A stretch of 64,000 bases of DNA, taken from assembly GCF_025950085.1 (NCBI RefSeq), contig NZ_JAPDDS010000002.1, forward strand, positions 186,001 through 250,000, read 5' to 3'. The stretch comes from Luteolibacter flavescens. GTDB lineage: Bacteria > Verrucomicrobiota > Verrucomicrobiia > Verrucomicrobiales > Akkermansiaceae. Shown here one piece after another: positions 55,132 to 63,360 of this stretch; position 1 is the stretch's first letter; the number at the start of each line of letters is the position of its first letter. The translations under genes were made by a program, and so were the position numbers. The notes beneath the pieces are model-generated. The model was not told the origin of the DNA. It worked only from the letters and a program-made list of their open reading frames with translations, and did no database searches.

Positions 55132-55446
55132 TCAGGAGTGCGTTTTCCACGCGGGGGGGGGGGTAAGCTCGGGGAACATATCGAGCTGGAGGCCGCTGGC
55201 CTTCACGTCGGCGGGACGGGCATTGCGGGCATTGAGCAGCCGGGCGATCTCGCGGAGGCGCTCGATGTCGCGCTCTGAAATAGCGGTCTGACGGCAGCGG
55301 CCATCGTAGCGCAGCGACCAGTGCTTGATGGTCGGTTGCTTGCCCTTCTTCCGCTCCTTCGCCGTGAGCTTGTGGAAGACGGGAATGACGGTCCATCGGG
55401 GGCATTCGCCGAGGGGCAGCTCCTTGTCGGGTTGGGATTGGGCCAT
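55132..55446 (-). CDS. Element protein ending in a poly-C tract
   Basis: A 104-residue protein, MAQSQPDKELPLGECPRW at the start, and a helix with AISERDIERLREIARLLNARNAR later. The 3' end crosses a run of 11 C (11 G on the plus strand, 55153-55163) that encodes the prolines of LTPPPAW. The gene is preceded by the ...CAACC-ATG start context. Function unknown. Confidence 0.65.
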   Translation of the reverse strand: MAQSQPDKELPLGECPRWTVIPVFHKLTAKERKKGKQPTIKHWSLRYDGRCRQTAISERDIERLREIARLLNARNARPADVKASGLQLDMFPELTPPPAWKTHS

Positions 55447-55546
55447 GGTTGGTTGGCGGTTCGGGGTGGATTGGCCGGGCGGGCGGGGTGCAAAGGGGCT
55501 CCTGTCCCTCACTCAAGGGAAGGCCTTCCGCCCGCCCGGCAAAGGA

Positions 55547-56038
55547 TCAGGTCGCTGAGGCGGTTGGCTCGGCCTCCTTCCAGGCGACGACGATGCGGGA
55601 CTTGGGAATGCCACCCTTCTTGATATCGAGGCAGGCCTTGATGAAGGCGGCATACTCATCGGGGGCGAATGCATTGCGGGCATCGCGGCGGAACTCGCGT
55701 CCGTCCGATTGGACGCGCTCAAACTTGTTCACGGGCTTGAAGAACAGGCCCAGCTTCTCGCCTGCAATCGTGACGAGCTTGGAGTGCGTGTCGGAGTTCG
55801 GCTTGAAGGATGCGATAAGGAGATCGCTTTCAAAGATGACAGGCAGCGAACGGCCAGCACCCCGGGCAACCCACTTTTTCCCTTCGCGGTCCTGCTCCTT
55901 CAGCGGCTCGTGCTGGCTGGACTCGGCGACGGCTTGGATGCGCGCATTGATCAGCTTCAGCTCCTCGGTGAGCCGCGCGATCTCTTCCTGAATCCAGGTG
56001 CCGCGGGCGATGTCTTCTGCGATGGATGGTGTGTTCAT
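55547..56038 (-). CDS. Element protein, N-terminal coiled coil
   Basis: A 163-residue protein. The N-terminus is a coiled coil (WIQEEIARLTEELKLINARI), followed by a mixed domain with LFFKPVNKFERVQSDGREFR and a final AFIKACLDIKKGGIPKSRIVV. It might be a Gam-like or recombination-related early protein by position, but no diagnostic motif is seen. Confidence 0.6.
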   Translation of the reverse strand: MNTPSIAEDIARGTWIQEEIARLTEELKLINARIQAVAESSQHEPLKEQDREGKKWVARGAGRSLPVIFESDLLIASFKPNSDTHSKLVTIAGEKLGLFFKPVNKFERVQSDGREFRRDARNAFAPDEYAAFIKACLDIKKGGIPKSRIVVAWKEAEPTASAT

Positions 56039-56052
56039 GATCGGGGGAAATG

Positions 56053-56325
56053 TCAGGAGTCGATGCGCCCGCGGAGGATGGCGATGCGGGTTTCAATCTC
56101 GCGAATGGTAGCGGGCAGGATCTTCGCGCGGCGGGCGGTGAAGCGGGCGAACTTGCGCTCTTCGGCTGCGAGTGCCTTCTGTGCGATGCCTAGTGCCTTG
56201 TGGCGCTGTCGCTGCTCGGCGACGAAGTCGGCATTCACCTTCTTCAGGGACTGCTCGTGCTGCTTGATCTCGGCCCTCCAGATCTTCTTCTGGGCGGCCT
56301 CGTGGCTTTTGGATTTGGCGGGCAT
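56053..56325 (-). CDS. Coiled-coil element protein
   Basis: A 90-residue highly charged helical protein (KKIWRAEIKQHEQSLKKVNADF ... KFARFTARRAKILPATIREIE in pieces). Predicted as one long coiled coil. Function unknown. It follows its neighbour by 20 bases and precedes the next by 14. Confidence 0.6.
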   Translation of the reverse strand: MPAKSKSHEAAQKKIWRAEIKQHEQSLKKVNADFVAEQRQRHKALGIAQKALAAEERKFARFTARRAKILPATIREIETRIAILRGRIDS

Positions 56326-56345
56326 CGTGATCGTAAGGTGGCGGT

Positions 56346-56555
56346 TCAGAGTTCGGTGTCGGTGACGTCGCCAGAGGCGGCGGCGATGGCGGGCTCGGCC
56401 CGTGGCGGGCGCTCGATCTCGCAGGAGCATTGGTGGCGGCCTATGATGACCGGGCAGTGGAAGACGTGGCGGTCCTCGCGGACTTCGCCGGTGGCCCGCA
56501 TGGGCGAGCGGTGGAGCGGGCAACGCGGTGCGGTCTTGTGATCGTCGGGGCTCAT
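56346..56555 (-). CDS. Small Cys/His protein
   Basis: A 69-residue protein with RCPLHRSPM, HVFHCPVIIGRHQCSC, suggestive of a zinc-binding knuckle (C-x2-H ... H-x-x-x-C ... C-x-C). The start is the ATG that overlaps the Lar-like stop by ATGA; the frame is open further upstream. Function unknown. Confidence 0.55.
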   Translation of the reverse strand: MSPDDHKTAPRCPLHRSPMRATGEVREDRHVFHCPVIIGRHQCSCEIERPPRAEPAIAAASGDVTDTEL

Positions 56556-56767
56556 GCCGGGGATTCGTCGGGGAAGGCCTTGCCGGCTTGCCATGCGGCG
56601 AGGGCGGCGGCGGGGGTTTCGTAGAGGTGGCCGGTGTGGGGCCAGAGGTGGCAGTCAAAGCCCTTGCTGCACTCGGCGGCCCACTTGTCCCTGGTGGTGA
56701 TGGTGAGGCCCTTCCGGGTGCGCGGCTGGCTCTTGCATTCCGGGCAGGGGCGGTAGGGCGCGGGCAT
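56552..56767 (-). CDS. Lar-like restriction-alleviation protein
   Basis: A 71-residue protein with YRPCPECKSQPRTRKG, AECSKGFDCHLWPHTGHLY and AALAAWQAGKAF. The layout CPxC, a second Cys pair and a terminal A-x-x-x-W matches Lar-family proteins, which many phages use to weaken type I restriction. The usual WN reads WQ. Assignment is tentative. It overlaps the next gene by four bases. Confidence 0.5.
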   Translation of the reverse strand: MPAPYRPCPECKSQPRTRKGLTITTRDKWAAECSKGFDCHLWPHTGHLYETPAAALAAWQAGKAFPDESPA

Positions 56768-56769
56768 CG

Positions 56770-57081
56770 TCAGGAGTCGGCGATCTCGGTGATTTCGAGA
56801 CGGCGCAGGCAGTTGAAGTTATCGACCCGCACGACTTCGCCGCGGCGGTAGTGCATCGTCTGTCCGTTGGACATGACCGTGGCGCGTCCAAATGGAGGGA
56901 CCGGCATGCCTGGAAGCTGGAGGGGCGTGACGATCTCCGTGACCATCACGATGATCTGAGTCGGCTTGCCGCCATTGTTGATCAACTGAGCCAAATACGG
57001 GGTCGGGGTCTGCGCATCCACGCGGCGGTGAATGCTCGCCGTGATGGCGGCTTTTTTGTGGGCTTTGCGAGTGGTGGCCAT
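56770..57081 (-). CDS. Element protein, unknown function
   Basis: A 103-residue protein starting MATTRKAHKKAAITASIHRR. The rest is beta-rich (QIIVMVTEIVTPLQLPGMPV, GEVVRVDNFNCLRRLEITEI). Start context CACAACCATG is shared with four other element genes. No family recognised. Confidence 0.6.
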   Translation of the reverse strand: MATTRKAHKKAAITASIHRRVDAQTPTPYLAQLINNGGKPTQIIVMVTEIVTPLQLPGMPVPPFGRATVMSNGQTMHYRRGEVVRVDNFNCLRRLEITEIADS

Positions 57082-57110
57082 GGTTGTGATGGGTCCGGGT
57101 CTGGAGGTTG

Positions 57111-57329
57111 TTAGAGCAGGTGGTCGGGGCGGAACTTGCGGAGCTGCTGCATGGCCTCGGCGCGTTCACGGTCGGTGAGGCCGCCGGTGGGGCTCAGGGT
57201 GTGGGGATTGAAGCTGCGCGTGGGGACGCGCGGCTTGCGGGGCTTGCGGGCGGCAGCTTTCTGGATCTCGCGCAGCGTGCGGGGGCTGCGATCTCCAGCG
57301 GAGGACTGGTGGTCGGTGCGGAGTTTCAT
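57111..57329 (-). CDS. Small basic element protein
   Basis: A 72-residue protein, basic in the first half (REIQKAAARKPRKPRVPTR) and with GLTDRERAEAMQQLRKFRPDHLL at the end. The ATG after the CACCCGGCACCTCC leader is chosen. Possibly DNA-binding; no family recognised. It lies 67 bases after the MuB-like gene. Confidence 0.55.
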   Translation of the reverse strand: MKLRTDHQSSAGDRSPRTLREIQKAAARKPRKPRVPTRSFNPHTLSPTGGLTDRERAEAMQQLRKFRPDHLL

Positions 57330-57396
57330 GGAGGTGCCGGGTGGGCGGTGAGTGGTGGTGAGGAGGCGTCCGGCTGGAAGCCGGAGCCACGGTGGG

Positions 57397-58485
57397 TCAG
57401 TCGCCGTTTTCGAGGCGGACGAGGGCGGCGTGGGATTGGATGACGTGATCCCAGGCGAGAGGGGCGGAATGCCTGCTGGCGACCTTCGACGCGCCTTCAA
57501 GGATCGAGATCCAGCGGCCCAATGAATCCTCGCGGAGGACAAGCGTCTGGAGGTCGAGCGCTTCGCCAGTGGCAGGCTCCAGGCCGAAGTGCTTGGCGAA
57601 GGCGGCGAGGCTCTTCTTCGTCGGAGAGTCCGGCAGGCGGGCCGTGATGAGCGTGCGCTGGAGCGTCTGCTTGAAGATGCCCGAGAAGAAATCGTTCTTC
57701 ATGGCGGCATCGAAGACCGGCGTGACCCCGTAGATGATGGCGAGGCCGGTCTCGTCGTGCAGCTCGCGGAGCCACTCGACGGTGTGATACACGGACGGGG
57801 CGACGCCATTGCGCTCCTTGCGGGTGGGCCGCGGCAGGCACTGGTGGAACTCATCGACGATGAGGAGCTGGCGCTCGTCGAAGACCGCCATGATCTTGTT
57901 GGCAATGGACTGGTCGTTGTGGTTCAGGCCCACGCCGACCCTCGGTGCCAGGGCGCGGAGGAATGCTCCCTTCGATCCGCCCGCAGGCATGCGGACGTAG
58001 GTGGTCGCGCCGTGGTTGTTGCGGACGGTGTATTCGACGAAGGCGGTAGTCTTGCCGACGTGGGTATTCCCGATGACGAGGCCCATCTTCCCGAAGTTCC
58101 GGGTGGAGTCGCAGACCTGGAAGATGCGGCGCGTGATGTCGGTCTCGACGAAACCGATGCGTGTGATCTTGGAGCGCTCGGTCTCGATCTTCCGCAGGTC
58201 GAAAATGGCGGCCAGCATGTTATCAAGCTGGTCGGAGGTGCGGCGGCCCGTGAGGAACTGATAGACCGAGTCCCTGCTGTAGGTGCCCTTGCCGTCCGGC
58301 TTCTTCAAGCGCTTGCCCAGTTCTTCCAGGTCGAGGTCCTGGGTGCGGGCGTAGTCATCGAGCCAGAAGACGAGCGCGCTCTGCTCCTCGCCCAGGGACT
58401 TCGTCCACTGCGCGATGTCGGTGCGGTCGATCTTGTATTTGCGGTGCTTGTGGCCGCGGCGGGGTGAGGTGTCGTCGGTGTCCAT
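57397..58485 (-). CDS. MuB-like AAA+ ATPase, transposition target regulator
   Basis: A 362-residue protein. The N-terminal 110 residues include a helix-turn-helix (LDLEELGKRLKKPDGKGTYSRDSVYQFLTGRRTS in parts), as in MuB/ExeA-type ATPases. The ATPase core has Walker A GNTHVGKT (about residues 139-146), Walker B LLIVDEFHQ (207-215) and a sensor region IIYGVTPVFDAAM. MuB binds target DNA and activates MuA. Its place downstream of the transposase, with a 61-residue gene between, is the Mu order. ATG of MDTDDTSPRR chosen. Confidence 0.85.
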   Translation of the reverse strand: MDTDDTSPRRGHKHRKYKIDRTDIAQWTKSLGEEQSALVFWLDDYARTQDLDLEELGKRLKKPDGKGTYSRDSVYQFLTGRRTSDQLDNMLAAIFDLRKIETERSKITRIGFVETDITRRIFQVCDSTRNFGKMGLVIGNTHVGKTTAFVEYTVRNNHGATTYVRMPAGGSKGAFLRALAPRVGVGLNHNDQSIANKIMAVFDERQLLIVDEFHQCLPRPTRKERNGVAPSVYHTVEWLRELHDETGLAIIYGVTPVFDAAMKNDFFSGIFKQTLQRTLITARLPDSPTKKSLAAFAKHFGLEPATGEALDLQTLVLREDSLGRWISILEGASKVASRHSAPLAWDHVIQSHAALVRLENGD

Positions 58486-58514
58486 GGTGATGGGAAAATT
58501 GCCGGGTGCCGGAT

Positions 58515-58700
58515 TCAGCGAGTGCGGTAGATGACGAGGGCGCGGCGGCCCGAGACGGAGAGGTGGCCGATCTCCGAGCCGGGCTCGCGGGTGTAGTCGG
58601 CGGCGAGCTGCGCGCGGTCGAAGGACGGGCCGTGCTTGCGGGTGAGGCGCACGTGGAGCCATCCGGCGGAGGCGGGGAACTTGTCTCTGAGGGTGTCCAT
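58515..58700 (-). CDS. Small protein between MuA and MuB
   Basis: A 61-residue protein, MDTLRDKFPASAGWLHVRLT at the start and RRALVIYRTR at the end, basic, no domain. Start context CACAACCATG. Its place between transposase and ATPase suggests a role in transposition or only a compact layout. Confidence 0.5.
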   Translation of the reverse strand: MDTLRDKFPASAGWLHVRLTRKHGPSFDRAQLAADYTREPGSEIGHLSVSGRRALVIYRTR

Positions 58701-58720
58701 GGTTGTGGTGGGCTTGAGGA

Positions 58721-60859
58721 TCAGGCGAAGGGGTTGAAGTCGTCGGCGGGCTTCGGCTCGGCGGCGGGTGCCGGGGGCTCTCCGGTGCGGGAGGAACTGG
58801 CCCAGGCATCGAGCGCGCCGGAGGTGTCCACGCTGGATGCGGTCTGCTGGACGCGGTTGCGGCGCTTCGTGTCGCTGGCTTTCTCGGCTGGCGTCTGACG
58901 GACGATCCCGGCGGCGGCATCGCGCAGGCCTTCGTTGTGCGCCTTCACCTCGCGGCGGCGCTCGGCCACGCCCTGGAAGGCGGCGCGCACCGGGGCATCG
59001 GCGTCGGCGGTCTGGAGGGCGCGGGCCGCAAGCAGGTCCTGCGCGAGGTCGGCATTGCTCGCGACATCGTCGGGGATGCGGGCGGCGATCCCGATGGGCG
59101 CGCCGTGCTGGTCGAGCACGATGAGACTGTCCGGCGCGAAGGGATTGAGGTGGCAGAGCACCTGGTCGCCCGGCGAGAGGCTGATGCGGTGGCCGCGTTC
59201 ATTCCGGCAGGCGGTGAAGTAGGTGAGGGCCTTCGTGCCCTTGATGAGCGGATCGCGGACAACAAGCGTGCGCTCGCGGGTCACCTTCAGCTCATGCGCC
59301 CACTCCAGCGGGAGGAGGTTGTGGAAGTCGTGGATGTCGAGCGTCCTGATCGCGGGGTCCATCTCGGACTGCCGCACCGCCTCTGCACGGCTCATGCGGC
59401 GGGTGCGCACGAGGCCGGGATTCTCCGCGCGCTGGAGATCGAAGGTGGCGGCGACGTGCGGGGCGGACTCGGCGAGGCGGGCCAGCTCGGCGCGGGGACG
59501 CCAGAGGCCGGTGGGGTCCTGCTCCCAGCGCCACTCGCGCATGACGAAGCCGAGCGCTTCCCAATCCTTCAGCGCGTGATCCGGGTCGGCATTGATACCC
59601 GCGTAGATCATGCGGTAGGCGCTGTAGTATTCCGCGAACGAGAAGAGGTTGCTCTGGACGGCCTCGGCGATGTGGGTCGGGAACTTGGAGGCGAGCTTGA
59701 GCCACTTCGTCTCCTCGCGCTCCAGGCCGTAGTTTTCGGCGGGCATGAGGTCGGCATTGCGACCGGTGGCACCGGGGATGAGCAGTCCGTGGGTGCGGAC
59801 CGCGCGGAACATCGATTCGATGGGGGCCTTGAAGCGGAAGTTACCCGCGCTCTTTGGCACGAACATCATCTCGCTCCACGTCGCCTGGTTGAACTTGCCG
59901 GAGCGGTCGATGGTGACCTTCCCGCCGGTGAAGGCGGAGAGCGCGGACTCGAAAGAGGCGTGCCCCGCGTGAGTCTTGAGGCGGCCGGATTCGCTGCTCC
60001 ACGAGTTCGCGGTGCCGTGCTCGAAAACGAGGCGCGTGCCCTTCGCGTCGCCGCGGTAGCCGACCGACGACAGCAGGCCGAGGACGAACCAGACGAACTC
60101 GCGCTGGGTCAGGCTGCGGTGGCTCTCGGAATTCTCGTCCCACCAGCGCAGGCGCATGTGGAAGTCGAGGAATGCGCCGGTGAGGTAATCCAGGGCATTG
60201 AAGCCGACCGGGCGCATGGGCTTCTCCCAGCCGGGCTGCTGGATCATGTGGTCATAGACCTGGTCGTCGAAGAAGATCCGCTCCAGGTAGGAGACGCCGA
60301 TGCGGCTGTCCGGGATGGAGGGCAGGAGATCGCTGGCGGCCTTCCGTCCCTGATGCGCGAGCGCGCGCTGATAGGCGTCCGGTCCGTAGCGGCGGATCGT
60401 CTCCTGCGAGAGTCCGACCGGGTAGCCCTTCGCCCCCATGGCAGGCGGCTCGACAAGACCAGGGATGGCATACTTCGGATTGCCGGTTTTGCCCCACAGC
60501 CGGGCGCGGTCGCGGATGAGCTTGTAGATCTCGACGCCGCTGTCCTCGCGCTGGAGGCGGAGGTATTCCTCGGTGATCCACCGCTGCGTGATCTCCGGCA
60601 GGCCGCGCTCCTTGCCCCGCTTGCGTCGGCCATCGACGAGGGCTTCCGCGCCGTGGGCGTTGAAGTCCCCCACCCATTTGTTGACCGCCTGCGTCGATAC
60701 GCGGAGATCGCGGGCGGCGGCCTTCACCACATCGCCCTTCGTGCCATAGCGCGCGGCGTTCACGGCCTGCACGGCTTCCAGCTTCTGGAAGAGGCCGGTC
60801 TTCTGCTCCGGCGTGAGGGTGCGGAGCAGCGACAAGGGAGCTAGGGAGAGGGCGGACAT
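58721..60859 (-). CDS. MuA-family transposase
   Basis: A 712-residue transposase. The N-terminal HTH is at about residues 40-75 (AARDLRVSTQAVNKWVGDFN). The RNase H-like catalytic core shows Asp198/Asp199 in YLERIFFDDQVYDH, an acidic residue Glu280 in LVFEHGTANSW, and Glu348 in FKAPIESMFRAVRTHG. A beta-barrel and a C-terminal helical region follow, ending in a Pro/Ala-rich tail. The second catalytic position is Glu rather than Asp of the classical DDE triad, if this alignment is right. It cuts and joins the element ends; the partner ATPase is downstream. Confidence 0.88.
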   Translation of the reverse strand: MSALSLAPLSLLRTLTPEQKTGLFQKLEAVQAVNAARYGTKGDVVKAAARDLRVSTQAVNKWVGDFNAHGAEALVDGRRKRGKERGLPEITQRWITEEYLRLQREDSGVEIYKLIRDRARLWGKTGNPKYAIPGLVEPPAMGAKGYPVGLSQETIRRYGPDAYQRALAHQGRKAASDLLPSIPDSRIGVSYLERIFFDDQVYDHMIQQPGWEKPMRPVGFNALDYLTGAFLDFHMRLRWWDENSESHRSLTQREFVWFVLGLLSSVGYRGDAKGTRLVFEHGTANSWSSESGRLKTHAGHASFESALSAFTGGKVTIDRSGKFNQATWSEMMFVPKSAGNFRFKAPIESMFRAVRTHGLLIPGATGRNADLMPAENYGLEREETKWLKLASKFPTHIAEAVQSNLFSFAEYYSAYRMIYAGINADPDHALKDWEALGFVMREWRWEQDPTGLWRPRAELARLAESAPHVAATFDLQRAENPGLVRTRRMSRAEAVRQSEMDPAIRTLDIHDFHNLLPLEWAHELKVTRERTLVVRDPLIKGTKALTYFTACRNERGHRISLSPGDQVLCHLNPFAPDSLIVLDQHGAPIGIAARIPDDVASNADLAQDLLAARALQTADADAPVRAAFQGVAERRREVKAHNEGLRDAAAGIVRQTPAEKASDTKRRNRVQQTASSVDTSGALDAWASSSRTGEPPAPAAEPKPADDFNPFA

Positions 60860-60892
60860 GGTAAATGCGGAGAGGTGCCGGGTGAGCGGTGA

Positions 60893-61222
60893 TCAGTGTT
60901 CTGCCGGGGTCGCTGGAAAGACGGCGATGTCGAGTTGGTGGATGAGGTAGGCAAAGACCTCGCGGGCGCTGTGGTTCATGGCGGCCATGTCGGCGACGAC
61001 CTCGGGAGGGAAGGACTCGCGGGCGCGGTCACTCACGCGGGTGAGCTCCACCACGCGCTGGCAGTGCATGAGCGCGAGATAAGCGTGGGTGACCGGCGTG
61101 TCCGCTTTGCAGCTCTGCGCGTCCGAAATTGCTTGGGCCTTGGCGGCGGCACAAATCATCGGTGCCTGATCCATGAGATCGCGCAGGCGATGGCCCGGGA
61201 GAATGGGCGGGATAGGGTCCAT
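60893..61222 (-). CDS. Element protein, helical, unknown function
   Basis: A 109-residue helical protein (PMICAAAKAQAISDAQSCKA, PEVVADMAAMNHSAREVFAYLIHQL in parts). It lies 33 bases upstream of the transposase start and three bases downstream of the next gene. No family recognised. Confidence 0.6.
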   Translation of the reverse strand: MDPIPPILPGHRLRDLMDQAPMICAAAKAQAISDAQSCKADTPVTHAYLALMHCQRVVELTRVSDRARESFPPEVVADMAAMNHSAREVFAYLIHQLDIAVFPATPAEH

Positions 61223-61225
61223 GGA

Positions 61226-61495
61226 TCAGAGGTGGAGCTGGCGGTTGAGCGAGAAGAAGGTGGCGGAGAAGCCGGTGTCGGTGCGGAGGAGTTCCTTGGC
61301 TCGCTCCAGGCACATGCGGTAGTCGACGAGCGAGAGGCCCAGCTCGCGGGCGAAGAAATCCTTGTCCCCTTCCAGTTTGGCATGGGCGAGGAGGGCGGAG
61401 AGTTCGTCGGGATGCTGCTTGTCGGCGACGGCCTCGCGGATGCGTTGCACGAGGCTGGCATTGCGGCGGACGGGTTGCGGGGTGGAGGTGTTCAT
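61226..61495 (-). CDS. Element protein, unknown function
   Basis: An 89-residue protein with VQRIREAVADKQHPDELSALL and YRMCLERAKELLRTDTGF, predicted helical. The start context has two CCACAACC copies before ATG. No family recognised. Confidence 0.6.
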   Translation of the reverse strand: MNTSTPQPVRRNASLVQRIREAVADKQHPDELSALLAHAKLEGDKDFFARELGLSLVDYRMCLERAKELLRTDTGFSATFFSLNRQLHL

Positions 61496-61532
61496 GGTTG
61501 TGGTTGTGGTTTGCTACGGGGGATCTAGTAGG

Positions 61533-62540
61533 TCAGGCGGCGGAGGTGCCCTTGGCGGGCTTGGCGTGGGCAGCGAGGGCGGCTTCCACCTCGGTGAGGA
61601 GGGCGGCGGCCTCATCACGCAGAAAGGTGAGCGACAGCTTGCCGGGCTCGTCCGCGATGGGCGGGAGCAGGTGCAGGAGCTTCACGCCCTGCTCGCTGCG
61701 GGCCTTGAGGATGGCGCTGGCCGGGCCGTCCCAATGGTGGAAGGCGAGTTCAAGCTGGTCCTCTTGCTGCTGGTCGCCGCCCTTGGCCGCCGGTGTCTTG
61801 GCGGGCATAACGGGCTTCGGCGTGATGCCAAACTCGGTCATGAGGCTGCCCTGCGTCTCGCCTGTGCAGAGGCTGGCAATGACATCGCGGACGTGCTCGC
61901 GCTGCTCGGGTGGCAAGGCGAGCGGGTTGCCCTGGGCGAAGATGGTGAGGGCGTTCTTCTCCTCGGGCTTCTTAGCCACACGCTTGAGCTTTGCCTTCGC
62001 GGAGTCGAAGAGTTCGATGAGGCGGTCCGCGGTGCGGCGCGTGTAGCCGGTGTAGTGGTGGACGAGATCGTCCCAGGTGCGAGGATCGGACAATTTGTCC
62101 GATCCGGCCTGATTGTTCCCCCGCTTCACGCCGTGGTCCTTCTTGAGCTGGGCGAGTTGCCAGCCGAGGAAGGCTTGGATCTCCAGGTAGGTGCGACCGG
62201 TTTCGCGGAGGCGACCGGCGGTTTCGCGCACGGCGAGCCAGCGCGGATCTTCGATCTCCGGGACCGGGCTGTCGGTGGTGACCTCGACCGGGGCGAGCGC
62301 GGCAGTCGGCAGCTTGGCGATGGCCGACTTGATCGCGTTGATCAGCGACTTGCGGTGGCTGCCGCGGATCTCATGGGCAAGGCAGCCTTCGAGGATCTGG
62401 CGCTTCGTTGTTTCGTCGATCTTTGGCTCACGCTCTTCCGGGCGCTCAAGCAGTGAACGGATGGAGGCCTTGCCGTCGTCAATGGACGTGCAGCAGATCC
62501 AACGGAGGTAATCATCAAGGGTGGGATTCTCTACGGACAT
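61533..62540 (-). CDS. Element protein with HTH-like central domain
   Basis: A 335-residue protein. Residues about 105-190 (TYLEIQAFLGWQLAQLKKDHG, DDLVHHYTGYTRRTADRLIELF, KAKLKR) resemble a small HTH or DUF3102-like domain seen in phage and conjugative-element regulators. The N-terminus and a C-terminal helical part are unassigned. Function unknown; a replication or regulatory role is possible. It is only two bases from the next gene. Confidence 0.6.
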   Translation of the reverse strand: MSVENPTLDDYLRWICCTSIDDGKASIRSLLERPEEREPKIDETTKRQILEGCLAHEIRGSHRKSLINAIKSAIAKLPTAALAPVEVTTDSPVPEIEDPRWLAVRETAGRLRETGRTYLEIQAFLGWQLAQLKKDHGVKRGNNQAGSDKLSDPRTWDDLVHHYTGYTRRTADRLIELFDSAKAKLKRVAKKPEEKNALTIFAQGNPLALPPEQREHVRDVIASLCTGETQGSLMTEFGITPKPVMPAKTPAAKGGDQQQEDQLELAFHHWDGPASAILKARSEQGVKLLHLLPPIADEPGKLSLTFLRDEAAALLTEVEAALAAHAKPAKGTSAA

Positions 62541-62542
62541 GG

Positions 62543-62746
62543 TCAGCGGGAGATGGGTTTGGAGAGCGGGGTGTCGTTGCGCTGGTCCTCAATGGCGCGG
62601 GCGCGCTGGAGGAATTCGATTTGCCGCCATGCGCCCTTCTCGGCGGCGCGTAGCTGGGCCGGGACGAAGAGACCGCGGGCGACGTAGCCGAGGACGGCTC
62701 CGGCGATGACGCCGAGACCGGCAATGAGCGGGGTGATTTCGGGCAT
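62543..62746 (-). CDS. Small membrane protein
   Basis: A 67-residue protein with one N-terminal membrane helix (TPLIAGLGVIAGAVLGYVA) and a charged, soluble C-terminus containing EFLQRARAIEDQRND. It is compactly packed between two element genes. Function unknown. Confidence 0.6.
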   Translation of the reverse strand: MPEITPLIAGLGVIAGAVLGYVARGLFVPAQLRAAEKGAWRQIEFLQRARAIEDQRNDTPLSKPISR

Positions 62747-62769
62747 GGCGGGAAAGAGGTGATCGGTGA

Positions 62770-63039
62770 TCAGTGGGCGGCTGCGATCTTGGCGGCGCGG
62801 ATCGCTTGCTTGGCGGCGCGCTGCTCGGGCGTTGCGTTGCCGGGAAGAAGGTCCGCGGCGGCGAGGACGCGATGGGCTTGCTGTTCGCGGAACTCGGTGA
62901 CGATGGCGGCCACGGTCTTGCCGGGCTGGTTCTCGACGAGGCCACAGATCCAGCCGACGAAGCGGTTGGTCGCTGCCTGGTCGAGGGTGGTGAGGTAGCC
63001 GGAGAGTTCTTCCCGGGCTGCGAGGGAGAGCCTTTTCAT
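62770..63039 (-). CDS. Element protein, unknown function
   Basis: An 89-residue helical protein (LAAREELSGYLTTLDQAATN, then GKTVAAIVTEFREQQAHRVL). Start context CACAACCATG. It overlaps the sigma-factor-like gene by four bases, so is translationally coupled to it. Confidence 0.6.
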   Translation of the reverse strand: MKRLSLAAREELSGYLTTLDQAATNRFVGWICGLVENQPGKTVAAIVTEFREQQAHRVLAAADLLPGNATPEQRAAKQAIRAAKIAAAH

Positions 63040-63332
63040 GGTTGTGATTCGGGATCGTGATCGGGAGTGAGTGCGGCCTTGGCGCGGGCGAGAAAGCGGG
63101 CTTCCAGGCGGCGGACGCGCTTGCGGCTGATGCCGTAGATGGCGGCGATGGTTTCCTGGCTGATCTGGCTGCCGGGGGGTGGCAGGAGGCCGGTCATCTG
63201 GAGGGCGGCGAGGCGGATGGGGCCGGGGGCTAACAGGGCCAGCTCGATGATGGCGTCCGCGAGGAGCTCGGCCTCGGCGTCGGCCAGGGCGTCATCGTCG
63301 GCGGTCGGGGAGGTGGCTGTTAGGTCGGGCAT
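63036..63332 (-). CDS. Sigma-70 region 4-like HTH protein
   Basis: A 98-residue protein. The C-terminal third, QISQETIAAIYGISRKRVRRLEARFLARAKAAL (in parts), has the spacing of region 4 of sigma-70 (compare GVTRERVRQIEAKALRKLR). The N-terminus is acidic and helical. It may be a small regulator that acts on late or early promoters of the element. The leader carries the CACCGCCCACCCGGCAC motif. Confidence 0.6.
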   Translation of the reverse strand: MPDLTATSPTADDDALADAEAELLADAIIELALLAPGPIRLAALQMTGLLPPPGSQISQETIAAIYGISRKRVRRLEARFLARAKAALTPDHDPESQP

Positions 63333-63360
63333 GAGGGAAGGAGTGCCGGGTGGGCGGTGA

